Positions 36,957 to 47,544 of a stretch of DNA of 64,000 nt are shown one piece after another. The notes beneath the pieces were generated by a model. That model had not been told where the DNA came from. It made no database searches and saw only the letters and a list, made by a program, of their open reading frames with translations. Positions within the stretch are counted from its first letter, which is position 1. The number at the start of each line of letters is the position of its first letter. Source of the stretch: Qipengyuania flava. Its GTDB lineage: Bacteria; Pseudomonadota; Alphaproteobacteria; Sphingomonadales; Sphingomonadaceae. Both the position numbers and the translations under genes were made by a program. Location of the stretch: NCBI RefSeq assembly GCF_011762005.1, contig NZ_JAASQU010000001.1:1233974-1297973 (forward strand). The letters are read 5' to 3'.

Positions 36957-39812
36957 ATGCAGTTCAAGCCCCTTCTCACCGCCAGCGCTCTTGCTCTCGC
37001 GCTCGGCACCGGCGCCCCTGCGTTCGCCCAAGCTCCCGCAGCGAACGTTGCCGCAAGCACCGCAGATGCCGCTCCAGCCGAACTCTCGACGCTCGTCGAC
37101 CAGGTCGACATCCCCTACGAGAAGTTCACGCTCGAAAATGGCCTCGATGTCATCGTCCATACCGACCGCAAGGCGCCGATCGTCGCGGTCGCAGTGTGGT
37201 ACAATGTCGGCTCCAAGGACGAACCCAAGGGCAAGTCGGGTTTCGCGCATCTGTTCGAACATCTGATGTTCAACGGCAGCGAGAACGCCCCCGAGGATTA
37301 TTTCCAGTACCTGCAGGAAATGGGGGCCACCGATTACAACGGCACCACCAATTTCGACCGCACCAACTATTTCCAGACCGTCCCGACCCCCGCGCTCGAA
37401 CGCGCGCTGTGGCTCGAAAGCGACCGCATGGGGTATCTTCTCGGCGCAGTGACGCAGGACAAGCTCGATAACCAGCGCGGTGTCGTGCAGAATGAAAAGC
37501 GCCAGGGCGACAACCAGCCGGGCGGGCTGGTCTTCTACGAAATCATCAAGGCGCTTTTCCCCGCGCCGCATCCCTACGACCACACACCGATCGGCTCGAT
37601 GGCCGATCTCGACAGCGCGAGCATGGAAGACGTCCGCAACTGGTTCCGCGACAAATACGGTCCGAACAACGCGACCGTCGTTCTGGCCGGCGATGTCTCG
37701 GCAGACGAAGCCCGCCCGCTGGTGGAAAAGTACTTCGGCCCGATCGCGCGCGGCCCGGTGAACGAACCCGCACATGCCGAAGTCACCGAACTGACCGAGG
37801 ACGTGCGCACGGTCATGCGCGACCAGGTCGCCGCTGTCTCGATCGACAAATATTGGACCGCCCCCGGCATTACCGATCGCGAGCTGACCGCGCTGACCGT
37901 GGGGGCACAGATCCTCGGCGGCCTGTCCTCCAGCCGACTGGACAACACGCTGGTGCGCGACGAACAGCTCGCAGTGAGCGTTTCGGCGGGCAATTACGCC
38001 TGGCAGCGCGTGGGCATCCTCAACGTATCGGCCACCGCACGTCCCGATGTCGACGAGTCCGAGGTCGAACGCCGGCTGGACGAGCTGGTCGCACAGTTCA
38101 TCGCCGAAGGCCCGACCGAAGACGAAGTGCGCCGCGCTGCGACGAGCACCGTTGCCGGCACGATCCGCGGTCTGGAACAGGTTGGCGGCTTCGGCGGCAA
38201 GGCGGTGACGCTCGCTTCGGGTGAAGTGCTCGCCGACGATCCGAGCTTCTATGCCCGCCAGTTCGAAATCCTCGCCACGCTGACCCCCGGCGAAGTGCAG
38301 GCGGCGATGCAGCGCTGGATGACCCGCCCCTCTTTCACGCTCGTGCTCAAGCCGGGCGAACGTGACGGCTCCTACGAGGAAGCTGCGGGCGTTGCGGAGG
38401 CCGCTGGCGACGGCGATCCCGCCGAAGAGGTGACGGTGACCAAGGTCCGCCCGGCCCCGCCCATCGACTCGGTTGCCGAACTCGACTTCCCCGAGGTCCA
38501 GCACACCACGCTGGCGAACGGCATGGCGCTGCATTACGCGCAGCGCGACGCCATCCCCGCCACCTATGTCACGCTGTCCTTCGATGCGGGCAGCACCGCC
38601 GATCCGGCGGACAAGCGCGGGCTCGAAGGGCTCGCCCTCGGCCTGTTCGAGGAAGGCACCACCACCATGAGCTCGCGCGAGATTGCCGAGACCAGCGAAC
38701 GTCTGGGTGCCAATATCTCGCTCGGCGGCGGCGCCGACCGGTCTAGCTTCACGCTTTCCGCGCTTTCGGCCAATCTCGTGCCCTCGCTCGAACTGCTGTC
38801 GGACATCGTCCGTAACCCGGCCTTCGCCCAGTCCGAGATCGACCGCGTGCGCGCCCAGCGCATAACCGGGGTCGAGCAGGAACTGCGCACTCCGTCGGCG
38901 ATTGCCGCGCGCACGATCTCGCCACTGATCTATGGCGCCGAAAGCCCCTATGCCGGACCCGACACGGGTACCGTCGCGTCGCTGAGCGCGATCACGCGCG
39001 AAGACATCACCGGCTTCAAGGACCGCTGGATCCGTCCCGACAACGGCGCAGTGTTCGTCGTTTCCGACCGCCCGCTGGCCGAGATCGAAACGGCGCTGAA
39101 CGGCGTGCTTGGCGACTGGCAGGCCCCTGCGGTCGCCAAGGGCACCAAGAGCTTCGACGACGCGCCCGCAGCGTCCACCGAAAGCCGCATCGTGCTGGTC
39201 AACCGGCCCAATTCGCCGCAGAGCTACATCTACGGCGGGCAGCTAACCTCGGTCGACCCACGCGGCGAGACCTATGTCGACTTCCTCAACGCCAACAATG
39301 CGCTGGGAGGCAACTTCCTCGCACGGCTCAACATGAACCTGCGCGAGACCAAGGGCTGGAGCTATGGCGTGCGCGGCGCGCCGCTGACCAATGAGAACGC
39401 CGTTGCCTATACGGTGCGGGCACCTGTCCAGGCCGACCGGACCGGCGATGCGCTGGCCGAACTCATCCGCGAGACCGGCGAATTCCTCGACACGCGCGGC
39501 ATTACCGAGGCCGAACTGACCCGGATCGTCACCGCCGAAATCGGTGAATTGCCCGGCCAGTTCGAAACCTCGGGCGCGATCCTCGGCGCGATGCAGACCA
39601 ACGCCATGTACGGTCGCCCGGACGACTATTACGAGCGCGTGGCCGATCGCTATCGTGCGCAGACCGCCGAAAGCCTCGATGCAGCAGCGCGCGCGGCAAT
39701 CGATCCCGACCGCTTCGTCTGGGTGATCGTGGGCGATGCCAGCGTGGTCGAACCCCAACTCGAGCAGCTCGGCCTCGCGGTCGAACGGGTCGAGATGGCG
39801 GGCACCGAATAA
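36957..39812 (+). CDS. M16 metalloprotease, two-domain fused form
   Basis: 951-residue periplasmic or outer-membrane-associated zinc protease with a signal peptide (FKPLLTASALALALGTGAPA, cleavage near AFA). The inverted zinc motif HLFEH (98-102) is in the N-terminal M16 domain, with the distal Glu in NQRGVVQNEKRQ. The C-terminal half (from about 510, VQHTTLANGMALHYAQRDAI) is a second M16 pair without HxxEH, as in pitrilysin-like fusions, so the second half is probably structural. Proteins of this type degrade oligopeptides. Same strand and close to the penicillin acylase gene. Confidence 0.9.
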   Translation: MQFKPLLTASALALALGTGAPAFAQAPAANVAASTADAAPAELSTLVDQVDIPYEKFTLENGLDVIVHTDRKAPIVAVAVWYNVGSKDEPKGKSGFAHLFEHLMFNGSENAPEDYFQYLQEMGATDYNGTTNFDRTNYFQTVPTPALERALWLESDRMGYLLGAVTQDKLDNQRGVVQNEKRQGDNQPGGLVFYEIIKALFPAPHPYDHTPIGSMADLDSASMEDVRNWFRDKYGPNNATVVLAGDVSADEARPLVEKYFGPIARGPVNEPAHAEVTELTEDVRTVMRDQVAAVSIDKYWTAPGITDRELTALTVGAQILGGLSSSRLDNTLVRDEQLAVSVSAGNYAWQRVGILNVSATARPDVDESEVERRLDELVAQFIAEGPTEDEVRRAATSTVAGTIRGLEQVGGFGGKAVTLASGEVLADDPSFYARQFEILATLTPGEVQAAMQRWMTRPSFTLVLKPGERDGSYEEAAGVAEAAGDGDPAEEVTVTKVRPAPPIDSVAELDFPEVQHTTLANGMALHYAQRDAIPATYVTLSFDAGSTADPADKRGLEGLALGLFEEGTTTMSSREIAETSERLGANISLGGGADRSSFTLSALSANLVPSLELLSDIVRNPAFAQSEIDRVRAQRITGVEQELRTPSAIAARTISPLIYGAESPYAGPDTGTVASLSAITREDITGFKDRWIRPDNGAVFVVSDRPLAEIETALNGVLGDWQAPAVAKGTKSFDDAPAASTESRIVLVNRPNSPQSYIYGGQLTSVDPRGETYVDFLNANNALGGNFLARLNMNLRETKGWSYGVRGAPLTNENAVAYTVRAPVQADRTGDALAELIRETGEFLDTRGITEAELTRIVTAEIGELPGQFETSGAILGAMQTNAMYGRPDDYYERVADRYRAQTAESLDAAARAAIDPDRFVWVIVGDASVVEPQLEQLGLAVERVEMAGTE

Positions 39813-39880
39813 TTGACATTCGTGTCAGCAAGCGCGATGAAAACGCCACTACAAACCCTCAAGTGAAGAGAGGAACTTCC

Positions 39881-40186
39881 ATGTCCGTAGCAGGCACCTA
39901 TGATACCGTCGTGAAGAGCCCGATGGGCGACCAGAAGGGCACGCTGACCGTGGTCCCCGGCGATGACGGCAACAGCTTCACCGGTTCGATGGCCGGCGGC
40001 ATGGGCTCGATGGACATCACCGACGGCACGATCGAAGGCGACACGATCAAGTGGAAGATGGACATGACCGTCCCCATGCCGATGACGCTCAACTGCACCG
40101 CCACGGTCGAGGGCGACCAGATGACCGGCACTGTCAACGCCGGCGCATTCGGCGACATGCCGCTGACCGGCCAGCGCCAGGGCTAA
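39881..40186 (+). CDS. Conserved small beta-rich protein of unknown function
   Basis: 101 residues, no signal peptide or TM. The sequence is repetitive in Gly, Asp, Thr and Met with alternating strands (SVAGTYDTVVKSPMGDQKGT, DGNSFTGSMAGGMGSMDITD, TIKWKMDMTVPMPMTL, TATVEGDQMTGTVNAGAFGD), like a small open beta-barrel. ATG 39881 follows AGAGAGGAA; a GTG at 39863 is in frame but without a ribosome site. It is a single-gene unit with its own terminator. Similar small proteins occur in sphingomonads (from memory); function unknown. Confidence 0.72.
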   Translation: MSVAGTYDTVVKSPMGDQKGTLTVVPGDDGNSFTGSMAGGMGSMDITDGTIEGDTIKWKMDMTVPMPMTLNCTATVEGDQMTGTVNAGAFGDMPLTGQRQG

Positions 40187-40203
40187 GCCCCCGGAACGGC
40201 ATC

Positions 40204-40239
40204 AAAAAGGGCGTCGGGAGCGATCCCGGCGCCCTTTTT
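40204..40239 (+). terminator. Rho-independent terminator
   Basis: An 11-base-pair stem, GGGCGTCGGGA (40209-40219) with TCCCGGCGCCC (40224-40234), loop GCGA and a TTTTT run, 18 bases after the small protein stop. AAAAA precedes the stem, so it could also work on the minus strand. Confidence 0.9.
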
Positions 40240-40304
40240 GCGTATTGGAGCCGCTGCCGCCCCGTGGGAACCTGTCGGAGAGGACAGGCTTGGAAGAATG
40301 ACCG

Positions 40305-41645
40305 ATGGACGATGACGACAACCCCAAGAGGCGCCACCGTGCGATCCCGTCGAGCCGTGCCGCGCGACTGGGTGCCTTCGGCCGGCTGGCGGGCGGTGTC
40401 GCCTCGGGGATGCTGGGCGAAGGGGCGCGGCGGCTGGCACGCGGAGAACGCCCGCGGATGCGCGACCTCGTCCTGACCCCCGGCAATGTCGGGCGGCTGG
40501 CAGATCGCCTGTCGCACCTGCGCGGCGCGGCTATGAAGCTCGGCCAGATGATTTCGATGGACGCGGGCGACCTCTTGCCGCCCGAACTCGCTGCGATCCT
40601 GGGGCAATTGCGTTCGCAGGCGCACCGCATGCCGCCGGAGCAACTGCGCCGCGTCCTCGACAGCGAATGGGGACCCGACTGGCGTCGCCGCTTCGCGCGC
40701 TTCAACGCCACTCCGATCGCCGCCGCATCGATCGGACAGGTACACCGCGCCACGCTGCCCGACGGCCGCGAGCTGGCGATCAAGGTTCAGTACCCGGGCG
40801 TGCGCGAAAGCATCGATTCCGATGTCGACAATGTCGCTACATTGCTGCGTGTCTCGGGCGTCCTGCCGCGCGAATTGGACCTCGCACCGCTGCTCACCGA
40901 AGCCAAAAGGCAGTTGCACGAGGAAGCCGATTACGAGCGCGAGGCGGCGCAGATGACCCGCTTCGCCGACTGGCTCGACGGACATGCCGATTATGTCGTT
41001 CCGCGCCCGTTGCCCGAGCTCACCACGGCGCGCGTGCTGGCGATGGATTTCATCGACGGCATTCCGATCGAAGCACTGGCCGATGCCCCGCAGGAGCAGC
41101 GCGACGCTGCCATGCGGGACCTGATGGCACTGGTGCTGCGCGAAATGTTCGAATTCGGCGCGATGCAGACCGATCCCAATTTCGCCAACTATCGTTTCCA
41201 GCCCGACACCGGCCGCCTGGTATTGCTCGATTTCGGGGCTGCGCGCGATGTCGATCCTGCGACCGCACGAGGCTATCGGAACCTCCTGTCGGCAGGGCTT
41301 TCGGGTGATCGCGACGCGGTCCGCGAAGCCGCCCGGGCGGCGGGCTTCCTGGGCGAAGCGGTCGTGGCCCGTCACCGCCCGCTGGTCGACCGGATGATCG
41401 ACATCGTGGTGACCGAGATGAACCGCCCCGGCCCGTTCGACTTCGGTGATCGCGGCTTCGTCGAGGTGCTGCGCGAACAGGGGATGGAGATGGCGGCCGA
41501 CCGGTCGACCTGGCACATTCCCCCGGTCGAGACACTGTTCGTGCAGCGCAAGGTAAGCGGCACCGCGCTGCTCGCTGCCCGGCTCGAAGCACGGGTCGAT
41601 GTGCGCGAACTGGTGCGCCCCTATCTCGAGGAGGGCGCCGGCTGA
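40305..41645 (+). CDS. ABC1/UbiB/COQ8 family atypical kinase
   Basis: 446 residues of the UbiB-COQ8 protein-kinase-like family, whose members support ubiquinone biosynthesis by an ATPase or chaperone role. The KxGQ motif (AAMKLGQMISMD, Lys78 to Gln81) is diagnostic, then AAASIGQVHRATL (glycine/Ala-rich loop), AIKVQYPGVR (catalytic Lys), QTDPNFANYRF and LLDFGAARD (metal-binding Asp). The usual C-terminal TM helices of UbiB are not seen, so it is closer to soluble COQ8-like relatives. It is flanked by terminators and is probably monocistronic. The precise target is not determined. Confidence 0.87.
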   Translation: MDDDDNPKRRHRAIPSSRAARLGAFGRLAGGVASGMLGEGARRLARGERPRMRDLVLTPGNVGRLADRLSHLRGAAMKLGQMISMDAGDLLPPELAAILGQLRSQAHRMPPEQLRRVLDSEWGPDWRRRFARFNATPIAAASIGQVHRATLPDGRELAIKVQYPGVRESIDSDVDNVATLLRVSGVLPRELDLAPLLTEAKRQLHEEADYEREAAQMTRFADWLDGHADYVVPRPLPELTTARVLAMDFIDGIPIEALADAPQEQRDAAMRDLMALVLREMFEFGAMQTDPNFANYRFQPDTGRLVLLDFGAARDVDPATARGYRNLLSAGLSGDRDAVREAARAAGFLGEAVVARHRPLVDRMIDIVVTEMNRPGPFDFGDRGFVEVLREQGMEMAADRSTWHIPPVETLFVQRKVSGTALLAARLEARVDVRELVRPYLEEGAG

Positions 41646-41656
41646 CCGCACGAAAA

Positions 41657-41684
41657 GGGGCTGCCGGATCGCTCCGGCAGCCCC
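41657..41684. terminator. Convergent terminator between UbiB-like and S46 peptidase genes
   Basis: GGGGCTGCCGGA (41657-41668), loop TCGC, TCCGGCAGCCCC (41673-41684). The minus strand continues into TTTT, so it best stops the S46 transcript; on the plus strand only ATTT follows. Confidence 0.85.
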
Positions 41685-41709
41685 ATTTCCGTTGTGAATG
41701 CCATTCGGT

Positions 41710-43872
41710 CTAGCGGACGATGTCCATTTCCTCGATCAGGCCCTGTGCGCCGTCGACCTTGTCCATCACCCACAGCATGTAGCGCGTGTCGACATGGATC
41801 GTGCGCGTGGTACGCGGATCGAAATCCCAGTCCGAATTGACGCTTTCGAAGGTGCCGTCGAACAGCAGGCCGACCAGTTCGGCGCGCGCATTGAGCGTGG
41901 CCGACCCGCTATTGCCGCCGGTGCTGTCGAGATCCGAGAGGAAGTTGACCGGCACCGAACCGATGCTGCCCAGCGCATAGGGGCCGTAATCGCCCGCCTG
42001 GATGCTGGCAAGCTGGCCCTCGGGCGCATTGAAGGGCTCTTCCCCGGTGTCCTTTTCGAGGATTCCTTCCAGCGTGGTGAACGGCAGATAGGCCATGCCG
42101 TCACGCGGACTGCCGCCCCGCACCTTGCCATAGGTCACGCGCAGCGTGCTGTTGGCATCGGGATAGGTCGCAGCGCCCTGGCTGCGCTGCCATTGTGTGA
42201 TCGCATCCATATAGGCGGGCCGTAGCGCCAGTGCGCGCCCCTCGCGTTCCTCGCTCTCGGACTCGAGCTTGCGCTCGTAATCGTAGAGCGCGACCGCGAG
42301 CTGCATGAACGGATCGCCGCTCGCTTCGAGCTCGGAGACGCTGGCATCCATCAGCGCGAGCCGCGTGTCGGTTTCGTCGAGCGTGGTGGCAGCGTAATAG
42401 CCGTCGATCACGTCTTCGGCCTGCGCGATATCGCTCGCACCCGCGATCCCCAGCGCCTCGTCGAAGACCGCGACGCGTTCGGCAGGGGGCTGTTCGAGAT
42501 AGCCGTCGAGGAACAGCAGCCATTCGGCCTTGTCGACCGCGGCGTCATAACGCCGGTCGAGCGCCTGCAGGCTTTGGCGGAAGAACGCCATGTCGCGCTC
42601 CTGATAGCCGCTCTCGCGCTGTGCATCGGGCTTCTCGCGCTCCTTGGCGAGGCGATAGAGCCGCTGCGCCGCCGACAGCAGCTGCGGCCGCGTGACGTTG
42701 CCATACCAGAAATTGGTCCGCGCCGCGGTGGCGCTTTCTTCCGACAGCGTGTCGAGCGCAGCGATGGCTTCGCCATAGGGTGCCCGGGCGGCAGCGGCCG
42801 CGATCCACGTATTGAGTGCGGCTTCGCGTTCGCGTCGGCGATCGACCAGCCCGACCCGGCGCGCGCCATCGATCTGCCCGCGCAGGTTCTTCTCGTAATT
42901 GTTCAGCCCGGCGAGACGCGATTCATATTTGACCCGCGCGTCCGAACCCAGCGGTGCAGCCTCCTCGATCGCGTCGATCCAGTCGTTGAGCAGCGTGACG
43001 AAGGTCGGATAGGTCCAGCCGAAGGTGTTCTCGACTTCGCCCAGCCGCGTGTAGCGCTGGGTCGAACCGGGATAGCCCGCCGCCATGACGAAATCGCCAT
43101 CATCGAGACCCGCAGCGCTGACCTTGAGATGGTGTTCGGGGCGGTAAGGTACGTTCTCTTCCGCATATTCGGCGGAAGAGCCATCCGGGGCGACATAGGC
43201 GCGATAGAAGGCGAAGTCGCCGGTGTGGCGCGGCCACATCCAGTTATCGATATCGCCGCCGTACTTGCCGACCGCGTCGGCGGGGGCGTAGACCAGCCGC
43301 ACGTCCTTGACCTCGAGCCGCTTGATCAGCGTGTATTCCTTGCCGCCATAGAAGCTCGCCACCAGGCAGCGGAAGCCCACGTCCTGTTCGCATTCGGCGG
43401 TGATGTCCTTCACCCGCTGGTCGACCGTTTCATAGCGTTCGGTCGGCGAGAGCGTGTCGATCCCGTCGCGCACGCGTGCGGTAACATCGGTGATTTCGGT
43501 GGTGACATAGACGCGCGATCCGGGCGCAGCGGGCAGTTCGTCGGCCTTGGCCTGCGCGAGGAAGCCGTCTTCGAGATAGTTGTTCTCGGCGGTCGAATTG
43601 TACTGCACCGATCCGCGCGCGCAGTGGTGGTTGGTGACCACCAGCCCTTCGGGCGAAACGAAACTTGCCGAACAGCCCTGCAGTTGGACGATCGCGCCCA
43701 TCGGGAAACCGGTGAGATCGGCCAGCTTCTCGGGCGCGACCTCGAGCCCCATGGCGCGCAGGTCTTCGGCGATTTCGGGTAGCTGGCCGGGGGTGAACAT
43801 CCCCTCCTTGGCAGCCAGCGGGGCGGATGCGACACAGGCCAGAAGCGCTGCGACCACGGCGGTATTCTTCAT
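41710..43872 (-). CDS. S46 family dipeptidyl-peptidase (DPP7/DPP11 type)
   Basis: 720-residue periplasmic serine exopeptidase releasing dipeptides. Signal peptide KNTAVVAALLACVASAPLAA. The catalytic region contains VVTNHHCARG (His near 82-83) and STGGNSGSATLN with the nucleophile Ser655. The residue at the DPP11 specificity position 673 is Gly (FDGTFE), as in DPP7, which prefers hydrophobic P1 residues, whereas Arg there would favour Asp/Glu. This assignment is read from the alignment by eye and from knowledge of Porphyromonas enzymes. It is divergent from nothing close: the next gene is gatB on the same strand after 143 bases. Confidence 0.88.
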   Translation of the reverse strand: MKNTAVVAALLACVASAPLAAKEGMFTPGQLPEIAEDLRAMGLEVAPEKLADLTGFPMGAIVQLQGCSASFVSPEGLVVTNHHCARGSVQYNSTAENNYLEDGFLAQAKADELPAAPGSRVYVTTEITDVTARVRDGIDTLSPTERYETVDQRVKDITAECEQDVGFRCLVASFYGGKEYTLIKRLEVKDVRLVYAPADAVGKYGGDIDNWMWPRHTGDFAFYRAYVAPDGSSAEYAEENVPYRPEHHLKVSAAGLDDGDFVMAAGYPGSTQRYTRLGEVENTFGWTYPTFVTLLNDWIDAIEEAAPLGSDARVKYESRLAGLNNYEKNLRGQIDGARRVGLVDRRREREAALNTWIAAAAARAPYGEAIAALDTLSEESATAARTNFWYGNVTRPQLLSAAQRLYRLAKEREKPDAQRESGYQERDMAFFRQSLQALDRRYDAAVDKAEWLLFLDGYLEQPPAERVAVFDEALGIAGASDIAQAEDVIDGYYAATTLDETDTRLALMDASVSELEASGDPFMQLAVALYDYERKLESESEEREGRALALRPAYMDAITQWQRSQGAATYPDANSTLRVTYGKVRGGSPRDGMAYLPFTTLEGILEKDTGEEPFNAPEGQLASIQAGDYGPYALGSIGSVPVNFLSDLDSTGGNSGSATLNARAELVGLLFDGTFESVNSDWDFDPRTTRTIHVDTRYMLWVMDKVDGAQGLIEEMDIVR

Positions 43873-43979
43873 TGAATTCAGTCCCCTTCCATCCGTGCAG
43901 CATGCACGGGAATGGTCGGGGGACTAAGGCCGGGCCCAAGACCGGACAAGCGCGCTCTCGGCCAGCGGCTTGTCGGCTC

Positions 43980-44008
43980 GACGAGGGCCGCGCGTTTCGG
44001 CCCTCGTC
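43980..44008 (-). terminator. Stem-loop after gatB, possible weak terminator
   Basis: GACGAGGGCCG (43980-43990) and CGGCCCTCGTC (43998-44008) pair perfectly (11 bp) around a 7-base loop, 7 bases beyond the gatB stop on the minus strand. No T-run follows, so it may end the transcript only with help or stabilise the 3' end. Confidence 0.55.
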
Positions 44009-44015
44009 CGAACGA

Positions 44016-45504
<1,489 letters not shown>

Positions 45505-45512
<8 letters not shown>

Positions 45513-45705
45513 CGATCTTCTCGCTCTGCGTGAGGTTCACGCTCATGTCTTTCTTCTCGGCGGCGGGCGCCTGCGGGGGCAGCTGTTCGCCGCCGGGGCC
45601 GAAACGCGCTTCGCCATGCTCGACGTTGCGCGAAATATAGAACGCGACCGCGCCCGTCAGGAAAATCGCCCCGACGATGACCAGAAGCATTCCGACCCCG
45701 GGCAT
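45505..45705 (-). CDS. Small single-TM protein inside the gatCAB operon
   Basis: 66 residues: an N-terminal TM helix ([20 protein letters not shown], about 4-23), a short basic stretch (SRNVEH), then a Pro/Gln/Lys tail. ATG 45705 shares a base with the gatA stop (TAATG), and its stop overlaps the gatB start by 8 bases, so all four genes are translationally linked. The next gene, gatB, encodes a soluble enzyme. I do not recognise the family; whether it is a Gat accessory or a passenger is unknown. Confidence 0.7.
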
Positions 45706-47186
45706 TACCACCACTTCTCCGGCTGTGCGTCGAACCCGGAACGCTGCTGCATCGCGAGTCCGGCGTTGAGCACGCCCTGTTCGTCGAAGGGCTTGCCGAC
45801 AATCTGCAGGCCGAGCGGCAGGCCATCGGCATTGACCGTGGCGGGAACGCTCATCGCAGGTAGGCCCGCGAGGCTGGCGGGCACCGCGAAGACGTCGTTG
45901 AGATACATCGTCAGCGGGTCTTCGTTGAGCGAACCGAGCGGGAAGCTGGCGGTCGGCGTGGTCGGCGCGAGGATCGCATCGCATTGCGCGAACGCCTGCT
46001 CGAAGTCCTGGCTCACCAGCGTGCGGATCTTCTGCGCCTGCGTGTAATAGGCATCGTAGAAGCCTGCGCTCAGCACATAGGTGCCGATCAGGATCCGGCG
46101 CTTGACCTCGTCACCGAAGCCGGCGGCGCGGGTGGCGGCATACATGTCCTGCAGGCCCGCCCCGTCGGGCAGGTCGCGCAGGCCGTAACGCACGCCGTCA
46201 TAGCGCGCGAGATTGCTCGACGCTTCGGCGGGGGCGACGATGTAATAGGCGGGCAGCGCATATTTGGTGTGCGGCAGGCTGACATCGACGATTGTCGCGC
46301 CCGCGTCGCGCAGCCATTCCTTGCCCTGCTCCCAGCTCTTGAGGATTTCCTCGTCGGTGCCGTCCATCCGGTATTCCTTCGGGATACCGATCTTCTTGCC
46401 CTTGAGGTCGGCATCCAGCCCGGCTTCCCATGTGGGAACATCCATCTGCAGGCTGGTCGCATCCTTGGGATCGAAGCCCGCCATGGCCTCGAGCATGATC
46501 GCGCAGTCTTCGACGCTGCGTGCCATCGGGCCCGCCTGGTCGAGGCTGGAAGCGAAGGCGACCACGCCCCAGCGCGAACAGCGGCCATAGGTCGGCTTGA
46601 TCCCGCAGATGCCGGTGAAGGCGGCGGGCTGACGGATCGATCCGCCGGTGTCGGTGCCCGTTGCGGCCGGGGCGATACGCGCGGCGACCGCGCTGGACGA
46701 ACCGCCCGACGAACCACCCGGGCTCATCGCGGCATTGCTGCCTTCCTTGCGCCACGGCGAATTGACATTGCCGAAATAGGACGTCTCGTTCGAGGACCCC
46801 ATCGCGAACTGGTCGAGGTTGAGCTTGCCGAGCATGCCCGCACCCGCGTCCCAGAGCTTCTGGCTGACGGTGCTTTCGTATTCGGGCGTGAAGCCCTCGA
46901 GGATGTGGCTCGCGGCAGTGGTCTGCACGCCCTTGGTGGCGAACAGGTCCTTCATGCCGATCGGCACGCCGCCCATGATCCCCAGGTCCTCGCCACGCGC
47001 GCGCTGGGCATCGGCGGCATCGGCAGCGGCCAGCGCATGGTCGGGCGTGGTCACGATGAAGGCGTTGAGGTCGGCGGCATCGGCGACGGCGGTGTTGAAA
47101 GCCTCGGCCACCTCGCGCGCAGTGAAGCTGCCGTCCGCCACGCCGTCGCGGATCGCCTTAACGCCGAGATTGGTCAATTCGCTCAT
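45705..47186 (-). CDS. gatA: Asp/Glu-tRNA(Asn/Gln) amidotransferase subunit A
   Basis: Amidase-signature subunit that produces ammonia from glutamine for GatB. 493 residues. The Ser-cisSer-Lys triad lies in [10 protein letters not shown] (Lys) and [20 protein letters not shown], then [20 protein letters not shown]. The start is ATG 47186, overlapping the gatC stop (TAATG). Order gatC-gatA is standard; a small membrane ORF follows before gatB. Confidence 0.97.
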   Translation of the reverse strand: MSELTNLGVKAIRDGVADGSFTAREVAEAFNTAVADAADLNAFIVTTPDHALAAADAADAQRARGEDLGIMGGVPIGMKDLFATKGVQTTAASHILEGFTPEYESTVSQKLWDAGAGMLGKLNLDQFAMGSSNETSYFGNVNSPWRKEGSNAAMSPGGSSGGSSSAVAARIAPAATGTDTGGSIRQPAAFTGICGIKPTYGRCSRWGVVAFASSLDQAGPMARSVEDCAIMLEAMAGFDPKDATSLQMDVPTWEAGLDADLKGKKIGIPKEYRMDGTDEEILKSWEQGKEWLRDAGATIVDVSLPHTKYALPAYYIVAPAEASSNLARYDGVRYGLRDLPDGAGLQDMYAATRAAGFGDEVKRRILIGTYVLSAGFYDAYYTQAQKIRTLVSQDFEQAFAQCDAILAPTTPTASFPLGSLNEDPLTMYLNDVFAVPASLAGLPAMSVPATVNADGLPLGLQIVGKPFDEQGVLNAGLAMQQRSGFDAQPEKWW

Positions 47187-47488
47187 TATTCGATCACCTT
47201 GGGCACGCCGAAGAAGCCGTGTTCGGCCGCCGGCGCATTGGCCAGCACATCCTCGCGGCGGCCACCCGCGGTTTCGGGGATCGCATCGACCACGTCGTCG
47301 CGCAGGCGCAAGCTGTTGGGAATGACCGCGGTCATCGGTTCGACGCCGCTGCAATCGACCTCGCCCAGTTGTTCGACCCAGTCGAGGATGTTGTTGAGTT
47401 CGGGGACCATCGTATCGAGCTCGGCATCGCCCATCTTGATGCGGGCGAGCGAGGCGATCTTGGCCACTTCTTCGCGTGTGACTGACAT
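47186..47488 (-). CDS. gatC: Asp/Glu-tRNA(Asn/Gln) amidotransferase subunit C
   Basis: 100-residue subunit that wraps GatA and GatB. Conserved start [20 protein letters not shown] and middle [20 protein letters not shown], then the C-terminal ILDDVV-like part ([20 protein letters not shown]). It lies 56 bases after the DUF4153 gene and probably starts the gatC-gatA-ORF-gatB unit or extends the longer minus-strand transcript. Confidence 0.95.
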   Translation of the reverse strand: MSVTREEVAKIASLARIKMGDAELDTMVPELNNILDWVEQLGEVDCSGVEPMTAVIPNSLRLRDDVVDAIPETAGGRREDVLANAPAAEHGFFGVPKVIE

Positions 47489-47544
47489 GCTCGCGCACTA
47501 GCCGCGCGCGCGGCCCGCTTCAAGCACGATGCTGCGATGCAATG

